Of a stretch of 64,000 nt of DNA, positions 7,686-15,390 are shown piece after piece. Made by a program: the position numbers and the translations under genes. Position 1 is the first letter of the stretch, and every line of letters starts with the position of its first letter. Source of the stretch: Clostridia bacterium (GTDB lineage Bacteria > Bacillota > Clostridia > Oscillospirales > CAG-382). The notes beneath the pieces were generated by a model. That model worked only from the letters and a program-made list of their open reading frames with translations, ran no database searches and was not told the DNA's origin. The stretch is taken from contig JAFSNK010000027.1 of NCBI GenBank assembly GCA_017447445.1, positions 1 through 64,000 on the forward strand, given 5' to 3'.

Positions 7686-10289
7686 ATGGGATACTGCCGC
7701 GTCGAATACAAGGCGATGGACGACCAAACGCTTGTCGAGCTTACTCTGCTCGGCAACAGCGACGCATATTCCGAGCTTGTTGAACGGCATCAGAAAGCCG
7801 TGCTCAACACCGCGCTCGCCGTAACACGAAACCATTATACCGCCGAGGACGCCGCGCAGGACGCATTCGTGACGGCGTGGACAAAGCTCGACACACTTAA
7901 AGACAGATCGAGCTTCAAGGCGTGGGTATGCGCGATCGCGCGTAACCGTGCGCGGCGGCTCGCCGAACGCTACCGCGAATACGTTCCGCTTGAAGAAGTC
8001 GAAAACCTCATCGGAGAGCCGGACGGCGCTGTCGAAGACGGCTTTGAGCTGGAGCTTCTGCGCGACGCCGTGAACAGGCTTTCAGATAAGATCCGGCGCG
8101 TCGTTACGCTGTTCTATTTCGAAGGACTTTCGCTTGCGGAGATCGCCGACCGCGAATCTGTTTCAGTCGCGGCGGTGAAAAGCCGTCTGCACGACGGCAG
8201 GATGAAATTAAGAAAGGATATGGGTTATATGGCAAACGAATACGAAACGCTTCCGGAGGCGGTCGAAAGGCGGCTTACGGAGATCAAAAAATGGCAGTTC
8301 AAAACCGAAAAAAGGGGCTTTTCCGCAGATTACGATTCACTGCTGGCGGATATCAGGGCACTGCCGGAATCGCAGGTCAAATACCACGCGATGGCGGACC
8401 TGATGCTGCACGGCTTCTGGTGGCTGGAGGACGAAAGACAGAACGAGCAGCTGCTTAAGGAGCTGGAGGACGCCGCATACAAGGGCGACAACAAAGACGT
8501 CATACGGTTTCTTATCGAAAGGGAGCAGTATAAGCTGCCGTTCGAAGACCGCGCGGAATTCATACTCAAAACACAGATACCGAAATTCGAATCGCTGGGA
8601 ATGAAAGAAGCCGTGGGAGAGGAATGGGGAGAGCTGTCGTTTATTTATCAACAAACCGAAAGATACTCCGAAGCGCACGCGGCTCTGGAAAAAGCGATCG
8701 AGCTCCTCCCGCCCGAAAACAAATGGCGCGCCTCGGCGCAGTCCGCGCTGAAAATGCACGATAAGCTCGGCGGTTTTATAAACCACGCCGACAGATACTG
8801 GTACGCCGCACAGGGGATAACGATTTTCAGAGACGGCGGAAGACTGCTTCGCTCCGTACTAAGCTACGGCGGCGGGAAGCTTACCCACGACGGGATCCGC
8901 AGTGTTTTCACGCCCGGGGTGGTCGATTCGATCCTTCTCTGCGGTGATCTGAAGCCGGGCGAGACCTACCACGGCAGCCACCCGGGCGATACGATCACTC
9001 TGACGGGCAGCGACGCGACGGTTACCGCCTGCGGCAGGACCTACGACCGCTGCTATGAATACAGAATAAAGAGCGTGCGCTATAACCGCCTGTACAACAT
9101 ATGGTTCAAGCGCGGTATCGGACCGGTGGCGTTCGAAGAAAGATCGATTTACGGCAAACCGGGCAAGGTCGGATTCGACACGCGCCTCGAGCTTGAAGCT
9201 CACACGATCCAAGGCGGCGGAAACGAATTTATGCCGCTTGCCGCGGGAAACAAATGGCGTTACGCCCAAATAACGGAAGCCCCGCTTTACGGCGTGGAGC
9301 ATATATGCGAATACGAGGTAACGCACTGCACCGATACCGGGGCGACAGTCGCCGTTACGCTTGCCTCGATCCAGCACGAATACGGCGCGGCCCTCCGCGA
9401 TGTGATGACGGAGTTCTGCGACAGGCTCTGCTCCGGACGCGTCTCGCTGCTGCGGGAGCTTATGGGCGCGACGGCGGAGGAGGCGAACGCGGAAATAGAT
9501 TCTTTTATTGGCAGAATCGATTCCGCCGCCGTGACGGATTACGAGCGCGAAGCGGCAAAACAGCTTACCGCGTTCATCGGCGAGCTTCGCGAATGCGATG
9601 AAGCGCTTGCGCCGGAAAGCGCCGACCGTATCGGCTGGGCGCGGTTCGGACTTATGCGCGTTTATGAATCCGAAGGCAGCGCGGGCGCGGTGGACGAATA
9701 CAGTGTGCGGCGCTGGAAGCCGAAGGACTGGACTTATTCCGCCTGGCTTGCGGATATATTCGGCATACTCCAGGACCGGATGGGCGTTCTCTGGAGCCGC
9801 GGCTGGACCGGGGACGTGCGTTTCGACAAGGAATTTCCGAACAACTGGATGAACGGGATCGATCTGCGCGTTACCGGCGCGTTCCACTATGCCGGCGCCG
9901 TTACCGTTAAAGCAGGCACCTTCGACAACTGTATGGTGCTTTCTACTCAGGTGCTGGGCGGCATACGCAATGCCGGCTACCGTCTGCACGACGCCGACTA
10001 TTATTTCGCGGATGGCGTGGGGATAATCAAAGTCATCACTCACTGCGGCGGTTTCCTCGGCGACGTGGTATACGAGCTCGCCTCATATTCTGGCTCCGGC
10101 AAGGGCTTCCTGCCTGTCGACGCGGGACTTAAACTGCGCTACGAGTGCGTAAACAGCCACGTCGGCTACGAAAGCGCGATGACCTATACCTTCATCGACG
10201 ACGACAACGGCAGCCGTATGATTATCTATTCCGGCGTCGGCAGACACAACAAGGCGGTCGCCGAACGTGAAGAACGCGGAAATAAATAA
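7686..10289 (+). CDS. Very long ECF-type sigma factor with TPR-like and unknown C-terminal region
   Basis: An 867-residue protein. Residues about 18-85 match sigma-70 region 2 (AYSELVERHQKAVLNTAL, YTAEDAAQDAFVTAWTKL) and about 112-165 match region 4 with its helix-turn-helix (RRVVTLFYFEGLSLAEIADR, VAAVKSRLHDG). Residues about 180-365 are helical and TPR-like (SEAHAALEKAIELLPPENKW). About 500 further residues follow that I do not recognise. They contain two related segments, FMPLAAGNKWRY near 515 and FLPVDAGLKLRY near 808. No transmembrane helix is visible, so the protein should be cytoplasmic. AAAAGGAGG lies 6 nt before the ATG. ECF sigmas are usually about 160-200 aa; here the extension could be a built-in sensor. 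No anti-sigma gene is adjacent. Confidence 0.8.
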   Translation: MGYCRVEYKAMDDQTLVELTLLGNSDAYSELVERHQKAVLNTALAVTRNHYTAEDAAQDAFVTAWTKLDTLKDRSSFKAWVCAIARNRARRLAERYREYVPLEEVENLIGEPDGAVEDGFELELLRDAVNRLSDKIRRVVTLFYFEGLSLAEIADRESVSVAAVKSRLHDGRMKLRKDMGYMANEYETLPEAVERRLTEIKKWQFKTEKRGFSADYDSLLADIRALPESQVKYHAMADLMLHGFWWLEDERQNEQLLKELEDAAYKGDNKDVIRFLIEREQYKLPFEDRAEFILKTQIPKFESLGMKEAVGEEWGELSFIYQQTERYSEAHAALEKAIELLPPENKWRASAQSALKMHDKLGGFINHADRYWYAAQGITIFRDGGRLLRSVLSYGGGKLTHDGIRSVFTPGVVDSILLCGDLKPGETYHGSHPGDTITLTGSDATVTACGRTYDRCYEYRIKSVRYNRLYNIWFKRGIGPVAFEERSIYGKPGKVGFDTRLELEAHTIQGGGNEFMPLAAGNKWRYAQITEAPLYGVEHICEYEVTHCTDTGATVAVTLASIQHEYGAALRDVMTEFCDRLCSGRVSLLRELMGATAEEANAEIDSFIGRIDSAAVTDYEREAAKQLTAFIGELRECDEALAPESADRIGWARFGLMRVYESEGSAGAVDEYSVRRWKPKDWTYSAWLADIFGILQDRMGVLWSRGWTGDVRFDKEFPNNWMNGIDLRVTGAFHYAGAVTVKAGTFDNCMVLSTQVLGGIRNAGYRLHDADYYFADGVGIIKVITHCGGFLGDVVYELASYSGSGKGFLPVDAGLKLRYECVNSHVGYESAMTYTFIDDDNGSRMIIYSGVGRHNKAVAEREERGNK

Positions 10290-10362
10290 CCGCTTTGGCC
10301 GCAAGCAATAACAAAAAACGAATAACTTCGTAAGAAAACGCCCCGAAGGGCAAATTTCGTTG

Positions 10363-10392
10363 AAAAAGCACTTGCTTTCGCAAGTGCTTTTT
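10363..10392 (-). terminator. Strong intrinsic terminator ending the tRNA-Ser/repeat transcript
   Basis: AAAAAGCACTTGC - tttc - GCAAGTGCTTTTT. On the minus strand it closes the region downstream of the tRNA and three repeats. Symmetrical A/T tails let it also stop plus-strand transcription from the large sigma gene. Confidence 0.8.
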
Positions 10393-10406
10393 CTGACGGA
10401 GAAGGT

Positions 10407-10489
10407 GGGATTCCTTGCCTGCGGGCAAGCCGCGGCATGGCTCTGACGTGCCCCCGGCACGTCATTCACTTCCATGCCGTTCGAATCCC
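10407..10489 (-). repeat. Structured repeat core, unit 3 (terminator-proximal)
   Basis: Base-for-base identical to the core of unit 1 at 10688-10770. Folding on the minus strand: closing stem GGGATTC/GAATCCC, a long arm CGGCATGG/CCATGCCG capped by GACGTGCC/GGCACGTC, and a short hairpin CTTGCC-cgca-GGCAAG. Confidence 0.75.
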
Positions 10490-10547
10490 TTCAAATCAAC
10501 AAACAAGCACCCCGTAAAGGGGGTGCTTGTTTGTTGGCGGAGAAGGT

Positions 10548-10630
10548 GGGATTCGCCCGCCTGCGGGCGGAGCGGTGGCGCGCTCTGACAGTCCCCCGGA
10601 CTGTCATTCACCACGCGCCCTTCGAATCCC
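10548..10630 (-). repeat. Structured repeat core, unit 2 (diverged sequence, same fold)
   Basis: All three internal stems differ in sequence from units 1 and 3 yet still pair: GGCGCG/CGCGCC, GACAGTCC/GGACTGTC and CCGCC/GGCGG. The closing stem, the GTGAAT and AGAG internal-loop bases, the 3-nt cap and the CGCA loop are unchanged. This pattern of paired changes points to selection on RNA (or single-stranded DNA) structure. Confidence 0.75.
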
Positions 10631-10687
10631 CTCAAATCAACAAGCAAGCACCCCGTGAAGGGGTGCTTGTTTGTTGGCGGAGAAGGT

Positions 10688-10770
10688 GGGATTCCTTGCC
10701 TGCGGGCAAGCCGCGGCATGGCTCTGACGTGCCCCCGGCACGTCATTCACTTCCATGCCGTTCGAATCCC
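10688..10770 (-). repeat. Structured repeat core, unit 1 (tRNA-proximal)
   Basis: Lies 140 bp from the matching position of the tRNA T arm. Same predicted fold as unit 3: closing stem 10688-10694 with 10764-10770, hairpin 10695-10710, long arm 10714-10760 with a nested stem 10726-10744. Confidence 0.75.
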
Positions 10771-10814
10771 CTCAAATCAACAAATAAGCACCCCGTGAAG
10801 GGGTGCTTGTTTGT

Positions 10815-10906
10815 TGGCGGAGAAGGTGGGATTCGAACCCACGAGGCGCTATTAACGCCTACACGATTTCCAGTCGTGCGCCCTCGACCAGCTAAGCGAC
10901 TTCTCC
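10815..10906 (-). tRNA. tRNA-Ser (anticodon GGA)
   Basis: The 92-nt minus-strand gene starts GGAGAAGTCGC, has the acceptor pair GGAGAAG/CTTCTCC, anticodon loop CTGGAAA (anticodon GGA, reads UCC/UCU), a long variable arm of the class II type (AGGCGTTAATAGCGCCT), T loop TTCGAATC and an encoded 3' CCA. The 20 bases at its 3' end are duplicated in the repeats immediately downstream. Confidence 0.95.
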
Positions 10907-10964
10907 GTTTCGCCCGTGCCCGAGTAATGCCGCGCCCGCGGCTGCTGCCCGGCGCGTACTATGG

Positions 10965-10993
10965 ATTATAGCATAATCGGTTTTTGTTGTCAA
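10965..10993 (-). promoter_or_regulatory. Promoter of the tRNA-Ser/repeat transcript
   Basis: Minus-strand TTGACA (10988-10993), 17-nt spacer, TATAAT (10965-10970): a consensus sigma-A promoter about 60 nt before the tRNA 5' end, as expected for a highly expressed stable RNA. Confidence 0.85.
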
Positions 10994-11012
10994 TACAAAA
11001 TTTCGTTTTTTC

Positions 11013-11681
11013 TTAAATCACTTTCGCAAGAACCAGCAAAAGCAGCACCAGCGCGGCGAGCGCGGCAAGCGCGACCGCGGTGGAAACGAAACCGAAGCCG
11101 CCGCCCGTTCCTTCGCGCTCCCGCACGAGCCCCGCCCGGCGCAGCGCGTTCACCGCGGGTTTATAAATAAGATAAGCCGTCGCGGCGTTTATCCCGCCTT
11201 TTACAAGGTTGAACGGCAGGAACACCGTCGCGAGCATACCTGCCACCGCCTCCCGCGTGATATTCTGCCCGATCGACTGAAAATAAAGCGGGGTGACGAG
11301 ATAGTTCCACAGCACCATGACCGCCGCCATACACAGCACCCCGGCTCCGAGCCCGATAAGCGCCCCCGCGCGCGTGCGCTTCTTTTTGTAAATAAACGCC
11401 GCGGGCAGCGCGAACGCGCAGGTGGAAACCACGTTCATTATAAATCCGTAAACGCCGGTGGCGCTTATTGTGACCATCTCTATCGCCGAGACGAGCGCCG
11501 CGATCAGCAGACTCGTCGCCGGGCCGAAAATAAAGCCCGCTATCGCGATGACCGCGTCCTTCGGCTCGTAGCTCAGAAAGCCCGCCACCGGGGGGACGAA
11601 CTTGAACGCGACCACCAGCACGAACGATATCGCCGCGAGCATCGCGGTGACCGCCATATATTTTATCGATTCCTTTTTCAT
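11013..11681 (-). CDS. ribU: RibU-like ECF transporter S component (riboflavin)
   Basis: A 222-residue integral membrane protein with about six hydrophobic segments (for example residues 7-30, 40-60, 62-85 and 190-220). It has the S-component pattern KYMAVTAMLAAISFVLV at the N-terminus and GFIMNVVSTCAFALPAAFIY in the middle. S components bind a vitamin and dock to a shared EcfAAT module, which is not in this window. Riboflavin specificity is inferred mainly from the FMN riboswitch directly upstream. The ATG at 11681 has GGAGGTG 5 nt before it; the longer open frame runs into the riboswitch and is rejected. The tail after residue 175 is Arg/Gly-rich before the last helix. Confidence 0.85.
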   Translation of the reverse strand: MKKESIKYMAVTAMLAAISFVLVVAFKFVPPVAGFLSYEPKDAVIAIAGFIFGPATSLLIAALVSAIEMVTISATGVYGFIMNVVSTCAFALPAAFIYKKKRTRAGALIGLGAGVLCMAAVMVLWNYLVTPLYFQSIGQNITREAVAGMLATVFLPFNLVKGGINAATAYLIYKPAVNALRRAGLVREREGTGGGFGFVSTAVALAALAALVLLLLVLAKVI

Positions 11682-11692
11682 CGCACACCTCC

Positions 11693-11727
11693 GAAAAACA
11701 AAAGCCCCGAAGCAAAACGCCCCGGGG
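11693..11727 (-). terminator. Riboswitch-controlled terminator
   Basis: Minus-strand stem CCCCG...CGGGG followed by CTTTTGTTTTT, between the FMN aptamer and the ribU ribosome binding site. It fits transcription attenuation when FMN is bound. Confidence 0.6.
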
Positions 11728-11751
11728 AGAACAAAACGGCGCTGATAAGCG

Positions 11752-11862
11752 CGGTCCCTCCCATCCCGACTGTACGGTCGGTACCGGAATCGCACCGGTT
11801 CGACGCAAACGCGCTCGCGGACTGTAACCGCCGGTGGGGAATCGCACCCCGCCCCGAAACCG
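11752..11862 (-). promoter_or_regulatory. FMN riboswitch (RFN element)
   Basis: The minus strand carries the RFN hallmarks in order: GGGGCGGGGTGCGATTCCCC, ACCGGCGGTTACAGTCCGCG, AACCGGTGCGATTCCGGTAC and CGACCGTACAGTCGGGATGG, closed by the P1 pairing CGGTTTC/GGGACCG. FMN binding would lower expression of the downstream S component. Confidence 0.95.
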
Positions 11863-11867
11863 TTTGA

Positions 11868-11896
11868 ATTATATCACCGCGGCTCGCGTTTGTCAA
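11868..11896 (-). promoter_or_regulatory. Promoter of the FMN riboswitch/ribU transcript
   Basis: Minus-strand TTGACA (11891-11896), 17-nt spacer, TATAAT (11868-11873), placing the transcript start at the base of the aptamer. Confidence 0.8.
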
Positions 11897-11924
11897 TATT
11901 TTTATCAAATGAATAAAATACCTA

Positions 11925-11953
11925 TTGCATTTTTTCGGAATGTGTTATATAAT
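11925..11953 (+). promoter_or_regulatory. Promoter of the 12008 surface-protein gene
   Basis: TTGCAT (11925-11930), 17-nt spacer, TATAAT (11948-11953), 54 nt before the start codon. Confidence 0.7.
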
Positions 11954-12007
11954 GTAAACAGAAAATAGGGTGTTATGCCCGTAATTATCAAAAGGAGCAA
12001 ACAGAAA

Positions 12008-13561
12008 ATGAAAAAGATTTTCGCACTTCTGCTCGTTGCGGCAATGCTTGTCGCGGCTTTCGCCGTAACCTCCAGCGCCGACAAAGTCAACGAGCACATC
12101 GACGTTGAATTTATGCGCACCGCCCCGAATATCGACGGCGTGGTGAACCCCGGCGAGTATCCGAACGCCATTGTTGAATACAGACCGGAATACAAGGATG
12201 AATTCGACGGCGTCATTCACGACCACGACAAATACGACGACTGGGGCTTCGATTTCTACGCCGGTTGGGATGAAGAATACCTCTATCTCGCGTGGATCGC
12301 CTATACCGACGTTCACGCCGGACTCCCGGTTGAAGTAAAGAACGCCAAAGGCTCCGGCTGGATGTGGGAATTCTCCTGCACTCAGTTCATACTTACCCCG
12401 GGCGCTCCCGAAAAGGGCGTTACCCATTACCAGACCGAAGGCGCGTACGTAGGCGACTACATGGAATGCGGCCTTACCCTTATGGATAACGGCGAGACCG
12501 AAAAGGTCATCTGGGCTACCTTCAAGGGCGGCGAATCCATCACCGCAAACGACTGGGACGGCCTTGTTACCCGTGACGACGCCAAGAAAGAAACTCACTA
12601 CGAAGTTCGTATCCCCTGGCAGAAGAGCGGCGTTCCGGTAGTCGGCAACGGCCACCAGTTCGGCATCACCTTCGCTGTCGCCGCACAGGAACAGTATGCC
12701 AACGATATCGAAGGCTTCCCCGCAACCGGAACCGTTAAACCCGGCATGCTTGAATGGCAGGACGGCATACTCGGCGGCAAGAACGCCGACGCTGCGGGCG
12801 TTATCACCCTTGTCGGCGCTCCCGACGAAGTCGAGATCTCGGTCGCTCCGGTACTTCCGGAAGGCACCGTTCCCGCAAACTGCACCGATGAATCCGTTAA
12901 GCTCACCATCGATTCCGTCAACACCGGCATCCAGGAAGACAAATCGACCGTTATAATGGATCCGTCCAGACACGCTGATTACAACACCAGGTACACCGCT
13001 CTGCTTCTCCTTGCTCCCGTTGAGGGCGAAGAGAACACCTATTACATCGCCGAATCGATCACCGGGACCACCGGCGAAGAGCTTGTGTTCGAGACCGAGC
13101 TTACCGACGGTATGATCGCCGCCGCGTTCCACGGCGACGGCACCGAAAGCGAAGCCGCACAGCGCAAAGCCGCTGCCGCGGGGCTTGAAGTCGGCACCAA
13201 ACTGCACCTGTTCGGCGTTGCCGAAGGCAGACTCGCTTATTCCAACGCGATGCTCTACACCGTCGCGGGAGAAGAGAAAGTGAACGTCGGCGGAGAAGAA
13301 TCCAGCGAAGCACCCGAGTCCTCCGAAGAACCCGTTTCCTCCGAGGAACCCGTTGAATCCTCCGAAGAAGCCGTCGAATCCAAAGAAGACTCCAAGGAAG
13401 AATCCAAACCCGCCGAATCTGCCGCTGAATCCGCCGCCGAATCCAAACCCGAAGAAAAGAAGGGCGGCCTCGGCACCGGCGCCATAATCGGCATCGTTGT
13501 CGCCGCTGTAGCCGTACTCGGCGCGGGCGCCGCGTTCATCATCAAAAAGAAAAAAGCGTAA
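12008..13561 (+). CDS. Secreted surface protein with CBM9/DOMON-like domain and KKKK membrane anchor
   Basis: A 517-residue protein. Residues 1-24 are a signal peptide (MKKIFALLLVAAMLVAAFAV...SSA). Residues about 28-255 resemble a CBM9/DOMON-type fold (IDGVVNPGEYPNA, WDEEYLYLAWIAYTD), typical of carbohydrate-binding domains. A second region of about 150 residues is unrecognised. A Ser/Glu/Pro/Lys-rich spacer (about 425-480) follows, then KKGGLGTGAIIGIVV, a hydrophobic helix and KKKKA. This C-terminal module closely matches that of the protein at 57880-59301. No LPxTG is present. The start chosen is the ATG with an upstream AAAAGGAG; an earlier ATG at 11975 would precede the signal peptide. 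A role in glycan binding is an inference. Confidence 0.8.
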   Translation: MKKIFALLLVAAMLVAAFAVTSSADKVNEHIDVEFMRTAPNIDGVVNPGEYPNAIVEYRPEYKDEFDGVIHDHDKYDDWGFDFYAGWDEEYLYLAWIAYTDVHAGLPVEVKNAKGSGWMWEFSCTQFILTPGAPEKGVTHYQTEGAYVGDYMECGLTLMDNGETEKVIWATFKGGESITANDWDGLVTRDDAKKETHYEVRIPWQKSGVPVVGNGHQFGITFAVAAQEQYANDIEGFPATGTVKPGMLEWQDGILGGKNADAAGVITLVGAPDEVEISVAPVLPEGTVPANCTDESVKLTIDSVNTGIQEDKSTVIMDPSRHADYNTRYTALLLLAPVEGEENTYYIAESITGTTGEELVFETELTDGMIAAAFHGDGTESEAAQRKAAAAGLEVGTKLHLFGVAEGRLAYSNAMLYTVAGEEKVNVGGEESSEAPESSEEPVSSEEPVESSEEAVESKEDSKEESKPAESAAESAAESKPEEKKGGLGTGAIIGIVVAAVAVLGAGAAFIIKKKKA

Positions 13562-13603
13562 CGCATAAAGCGTAACGCCTGATTCGCAAAGCGTAAACAA
13601 AAA

Positions 13604-13635
13604 GCAAAAAAGCGTCCGTAAGGGCGCTTTTTTGC
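13604..13635 (+). terminator. Intrinsic terminator
   Basis: GCAAAAAAGCG(t)CC - gtaa - GG(g)CGCTTTTTTGC, 43 nt after the surface-protein stop. Confidence 0.8.
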
Positions 13636-13644
13636 GTAAAAATA

Positions 13645-13673
13645 TTGCAATCCGGTAATAAATGTATTATAAT
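13645..13673 (+). promoter_or_regulatory. Promoter of ddh
   Basis: TTGCAA (13645-13650), 17-nt spacer, TATAAT (13668-13673), 30 nt before the start codon. Confidence 0.75.
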
Positions 13674-13703
13674 TCCATTATGATTTATAAAAGGAGTGCT
13701 GTT

Positions 13704-14681
13704 ATGAACATAGCGATATACGGCTACGGCAACCTCGGCAGAGGAGTGGAGTCCGCGGCAGGGCAGAATCCCGACGCGCGCCTTTACGGCGTGTTCACCC
13801 GGCGCGATCCGAAAACGGTAAAAACCGCAACGGGCGCCCCGGTGTTTTCCGCGGCGGATATAAAAAGCCATAAATCGGATATCGACGTTCTTGTGATCTG
13901 CGGCGGCAGCGCAACGGACCTGCCGCAAATGACGCCCGCGCTGGCAAAGGATTTCTGCGTGGTCGACAGCTTCGATACCCACGCCGATATCCCGCGCCAC
14001 TTCGCGGCGGTGGACGAAGCCGCGAAAGCCGGCGGAAACCTGGCGCTTATCTCCGCGGGGTGGGACCCGGGCCTCTTTTCGCTGAACCGCCTGTATGCGA
14101 ACGCCATCCTGCCGGACGGGCGCGATTACACCTTCTGGGGCAAGGGCGTGAGCCAGGGGCATTCCGACGCGATACGCCGCATCCCCGGCGTGCTTGACGC
14201 AAGGCAGTATACCGTTCCGGTGCCGGAGGCGCTCGCCGCCGTGCGTTCCGGCGCGATGCCGGAGCTTTCGACGCGGCAGAAGCACCGCAGGGAATGCTTC
14301 GTCGTCGCCGCGCCGGGAGCCGACAAAGCGGAGATCGAACGGGCGATAAAGACGATGCCGAACTATTTTTCGGATTACGATACGACAGTCACCTTTATTT
14401 CCGCCGAGGAAATGAAGCGCGACCATTCCGCGCTCCCGCACGGAGGGTTCGTTATCCGCACCGGGAAGACCGGGGCGGGCGGGGAGCACACGCATACCGT
14501 GGAATACAGCCTGAAACTCGATTCCAACCCCGAATTCACCGCGAGCGCGCTTATCGCGTTCGCCCGCGCCGTGCTTAAAATGCGCGAACGCGGCAGAACG
14601 GGCTGCATTACGGTTTTCGATATCGCCCCCGGCGATATGTCGCCGCTTTCCCCGGAGGAACAGCGCGCCCATATGCTTTAA
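13704..14681 (+). CDS. ddh: meso-Diaminopimelate D-dehydrogenase
   Basis: The 325-residue enzyme makes meso-2,6-diaminopimelate from tetrahydrodipicolinate with NADPH and ammonia, a one-step branch to lysine and peptidoglycan cross-link precursor. The N-terminal Rossmann motif is IAIYGYGNLGRGVE. VICGGSATDLPQMTP, DSFDTHADIP and ISAGWDPGLFSLNR are strongly characteristic of Ddh, as is FWGKGVSQGHSDAIRRI. The start is the ATG at 13704, with AAAGGAG upstream; the longer open frame overlaps the -10 box. The length matches known Ddh (about 320-330). It implies DAP-type peptidoglycan. Confidence 0.95.
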   Translation: MNIAIYGYGNLGRGVESAAGQNPDARLYGVFTRRDPKTVKTATGAPVFSAADIKSHKSDIDVLVICGGSATDLPQMTPALAKDFCVVDSFDTHADIPRHFAAVDEAAKAGGNLALISAGWDPGLFSLNRLYANAILPDGRDYTFWGKGVSQGHSDAIRRIPGVLDARQYTVPVPEALAAVRSGAMPELSTRQKHRRECFVVAAPGADKAEIERAIKTMPNYFSDYDTTVTFISAEEMKRDHSALPHGGFVIRTGKTGAGGEHTHTVEYSLKLDSNPEFTASALIAFARAVLKMRERGRTGCITVFDIAPGDMSPLSPEEQRAHML

Positions 14682-14755
14682 CGGCGCATACTGCTGCGAT
14701 TCGGGGTCGCCCGGCCCTGCGCCGGAACAACAAGATACAGATCGGAGATCGTTTT

Positions 14756-15388
14756 ATGAAAAAGCTTTTTGTTATTATGCTTGCCGCCGCGCTGCTGCTT
14801 TGCGCCTGCGGCAAAACCGCCGGAAACACCTCCGGCGCCGATCCCGTTTCCTCCGCCGCCTCCCAAACCGAAAGCGCCGCGGAAACGAAGGTCTCGGTCT
14901 TCGAGCCGATAAAAGGAAAGATCGCCGAACCCGAACTGCGCAGACTGTTCGACGGCAATCTCGACTGTATGCTTAATATTTTCGAGCTGTCGGAGCTCCC
15001 TCACGAGAAGACTCCGGTCAGCGGCACGCTTTATTACGTTACCGAACGCTTCACGGCTTATTCTGAACTGGAGGCGTACGTCAACGCGATCTATTGCGCC
15101 GACGCGGCGAAAGAGATGCTCGGCTACGAGGTGAACGGCCACGTCCGGTACGTCGATCACGAAGGGAAGCTTTGCTTCGACAGCTACTGCGCCACTGGAA
15201 AGGGCTATTACGTCGACTGGGAGGATTACAAGCTGACGGTGGAGCTGCTTGACGACAGCGACTGCTATTTCACCGTTTCCGCCTTCGTCGAATACCCCGC
15301 CGACGAACCGAAAAAAGAACCATACGCCGTCCTGGCGCACGCGCTGTGCGAAAACGGCGTATGGAAGCTCGAAACCATGTATTATTGA
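14756..15388 (+). CDS. Putative lipoprotein of unknown function
   Basis: A 210-residue protein with a short type II signal peptide and lipobox (LLLCACGK, lipidated Cys likely residue 16 or 18). A Ser/Ala/Thr/Glu-rich spacer to about residue 45 and a mixed alpha/beta domain follow. I recognise no family. The lipid anchor would be added by Lgt, encoded at 50246-51454. It lies 74 nt after ddh on the same strand with no promoter or terminator I can see between, so it may be cotranscribed. Its stop is 2 nt from the convergent acyltransferase stop. Confidence 0.75.
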   Translation: MKKLFVIMLAAALLLCACGKTAGNTSGADPVSSAASQTESAAETKVSVFEPIKGKIAEPELRRLFDGNLDCMLNIFELSELPHEKTPVSGTLYYVTERFTAYSELEAYVNAIYCADAAKEMLGYEVNGHVRYVDHEGKLCFDSYCATGKGYYVDWEDYKLTVELLDDSDCYFTVSAFVEYPADEPKKEPYAVLAHALCENGVWKLETMYY

Positions 15389-15390
15389 TA

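Larger units (their letters stand above)
10394..10814 (-). repeat. Three tandem 140-bp structured repeats behind tRNA-Ser
   Basis: Three units with a 140-141 bp period run from the tRNA 3' end to the terminator. Each ends, on the minus strand, with a copy of the tRNA 3' end (GAATCCCACCTTCTCCGCCA; the last unit has TCA instead of CCA), then a linker containing a 9-10 bp hairpin (AAGCACCCC/GGGGTGCTT at 10786-10808, 10645-10669 and 10504-10529). The core of each unit is exactly 83 bp. No credible protein is encoded; the open frames here follow the repeat and have no ribosome binding sites. The stretch 10290-10362 holds only a degenerate GAAAACGCC-type hairpin. Confidence 0.9.

Noticed and set aside
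10394-10814. CRISPR array
   Set aside because: The period is 140 bp, the whole unit rather than a short repeat is conserved, there are no variable spacers and no cas genes.
10222-10971. Open frames in the repeat region (for example 10462-10746 minus, 10474-10971 plus)
   Set aside because: They simply translate the 140-bp repeats and the tRNA, lack ribosome binding sites, and repeat the same peptide words. Relatives of this peptide that appear as hypothetical proteins are, I think, annotation artefacts.
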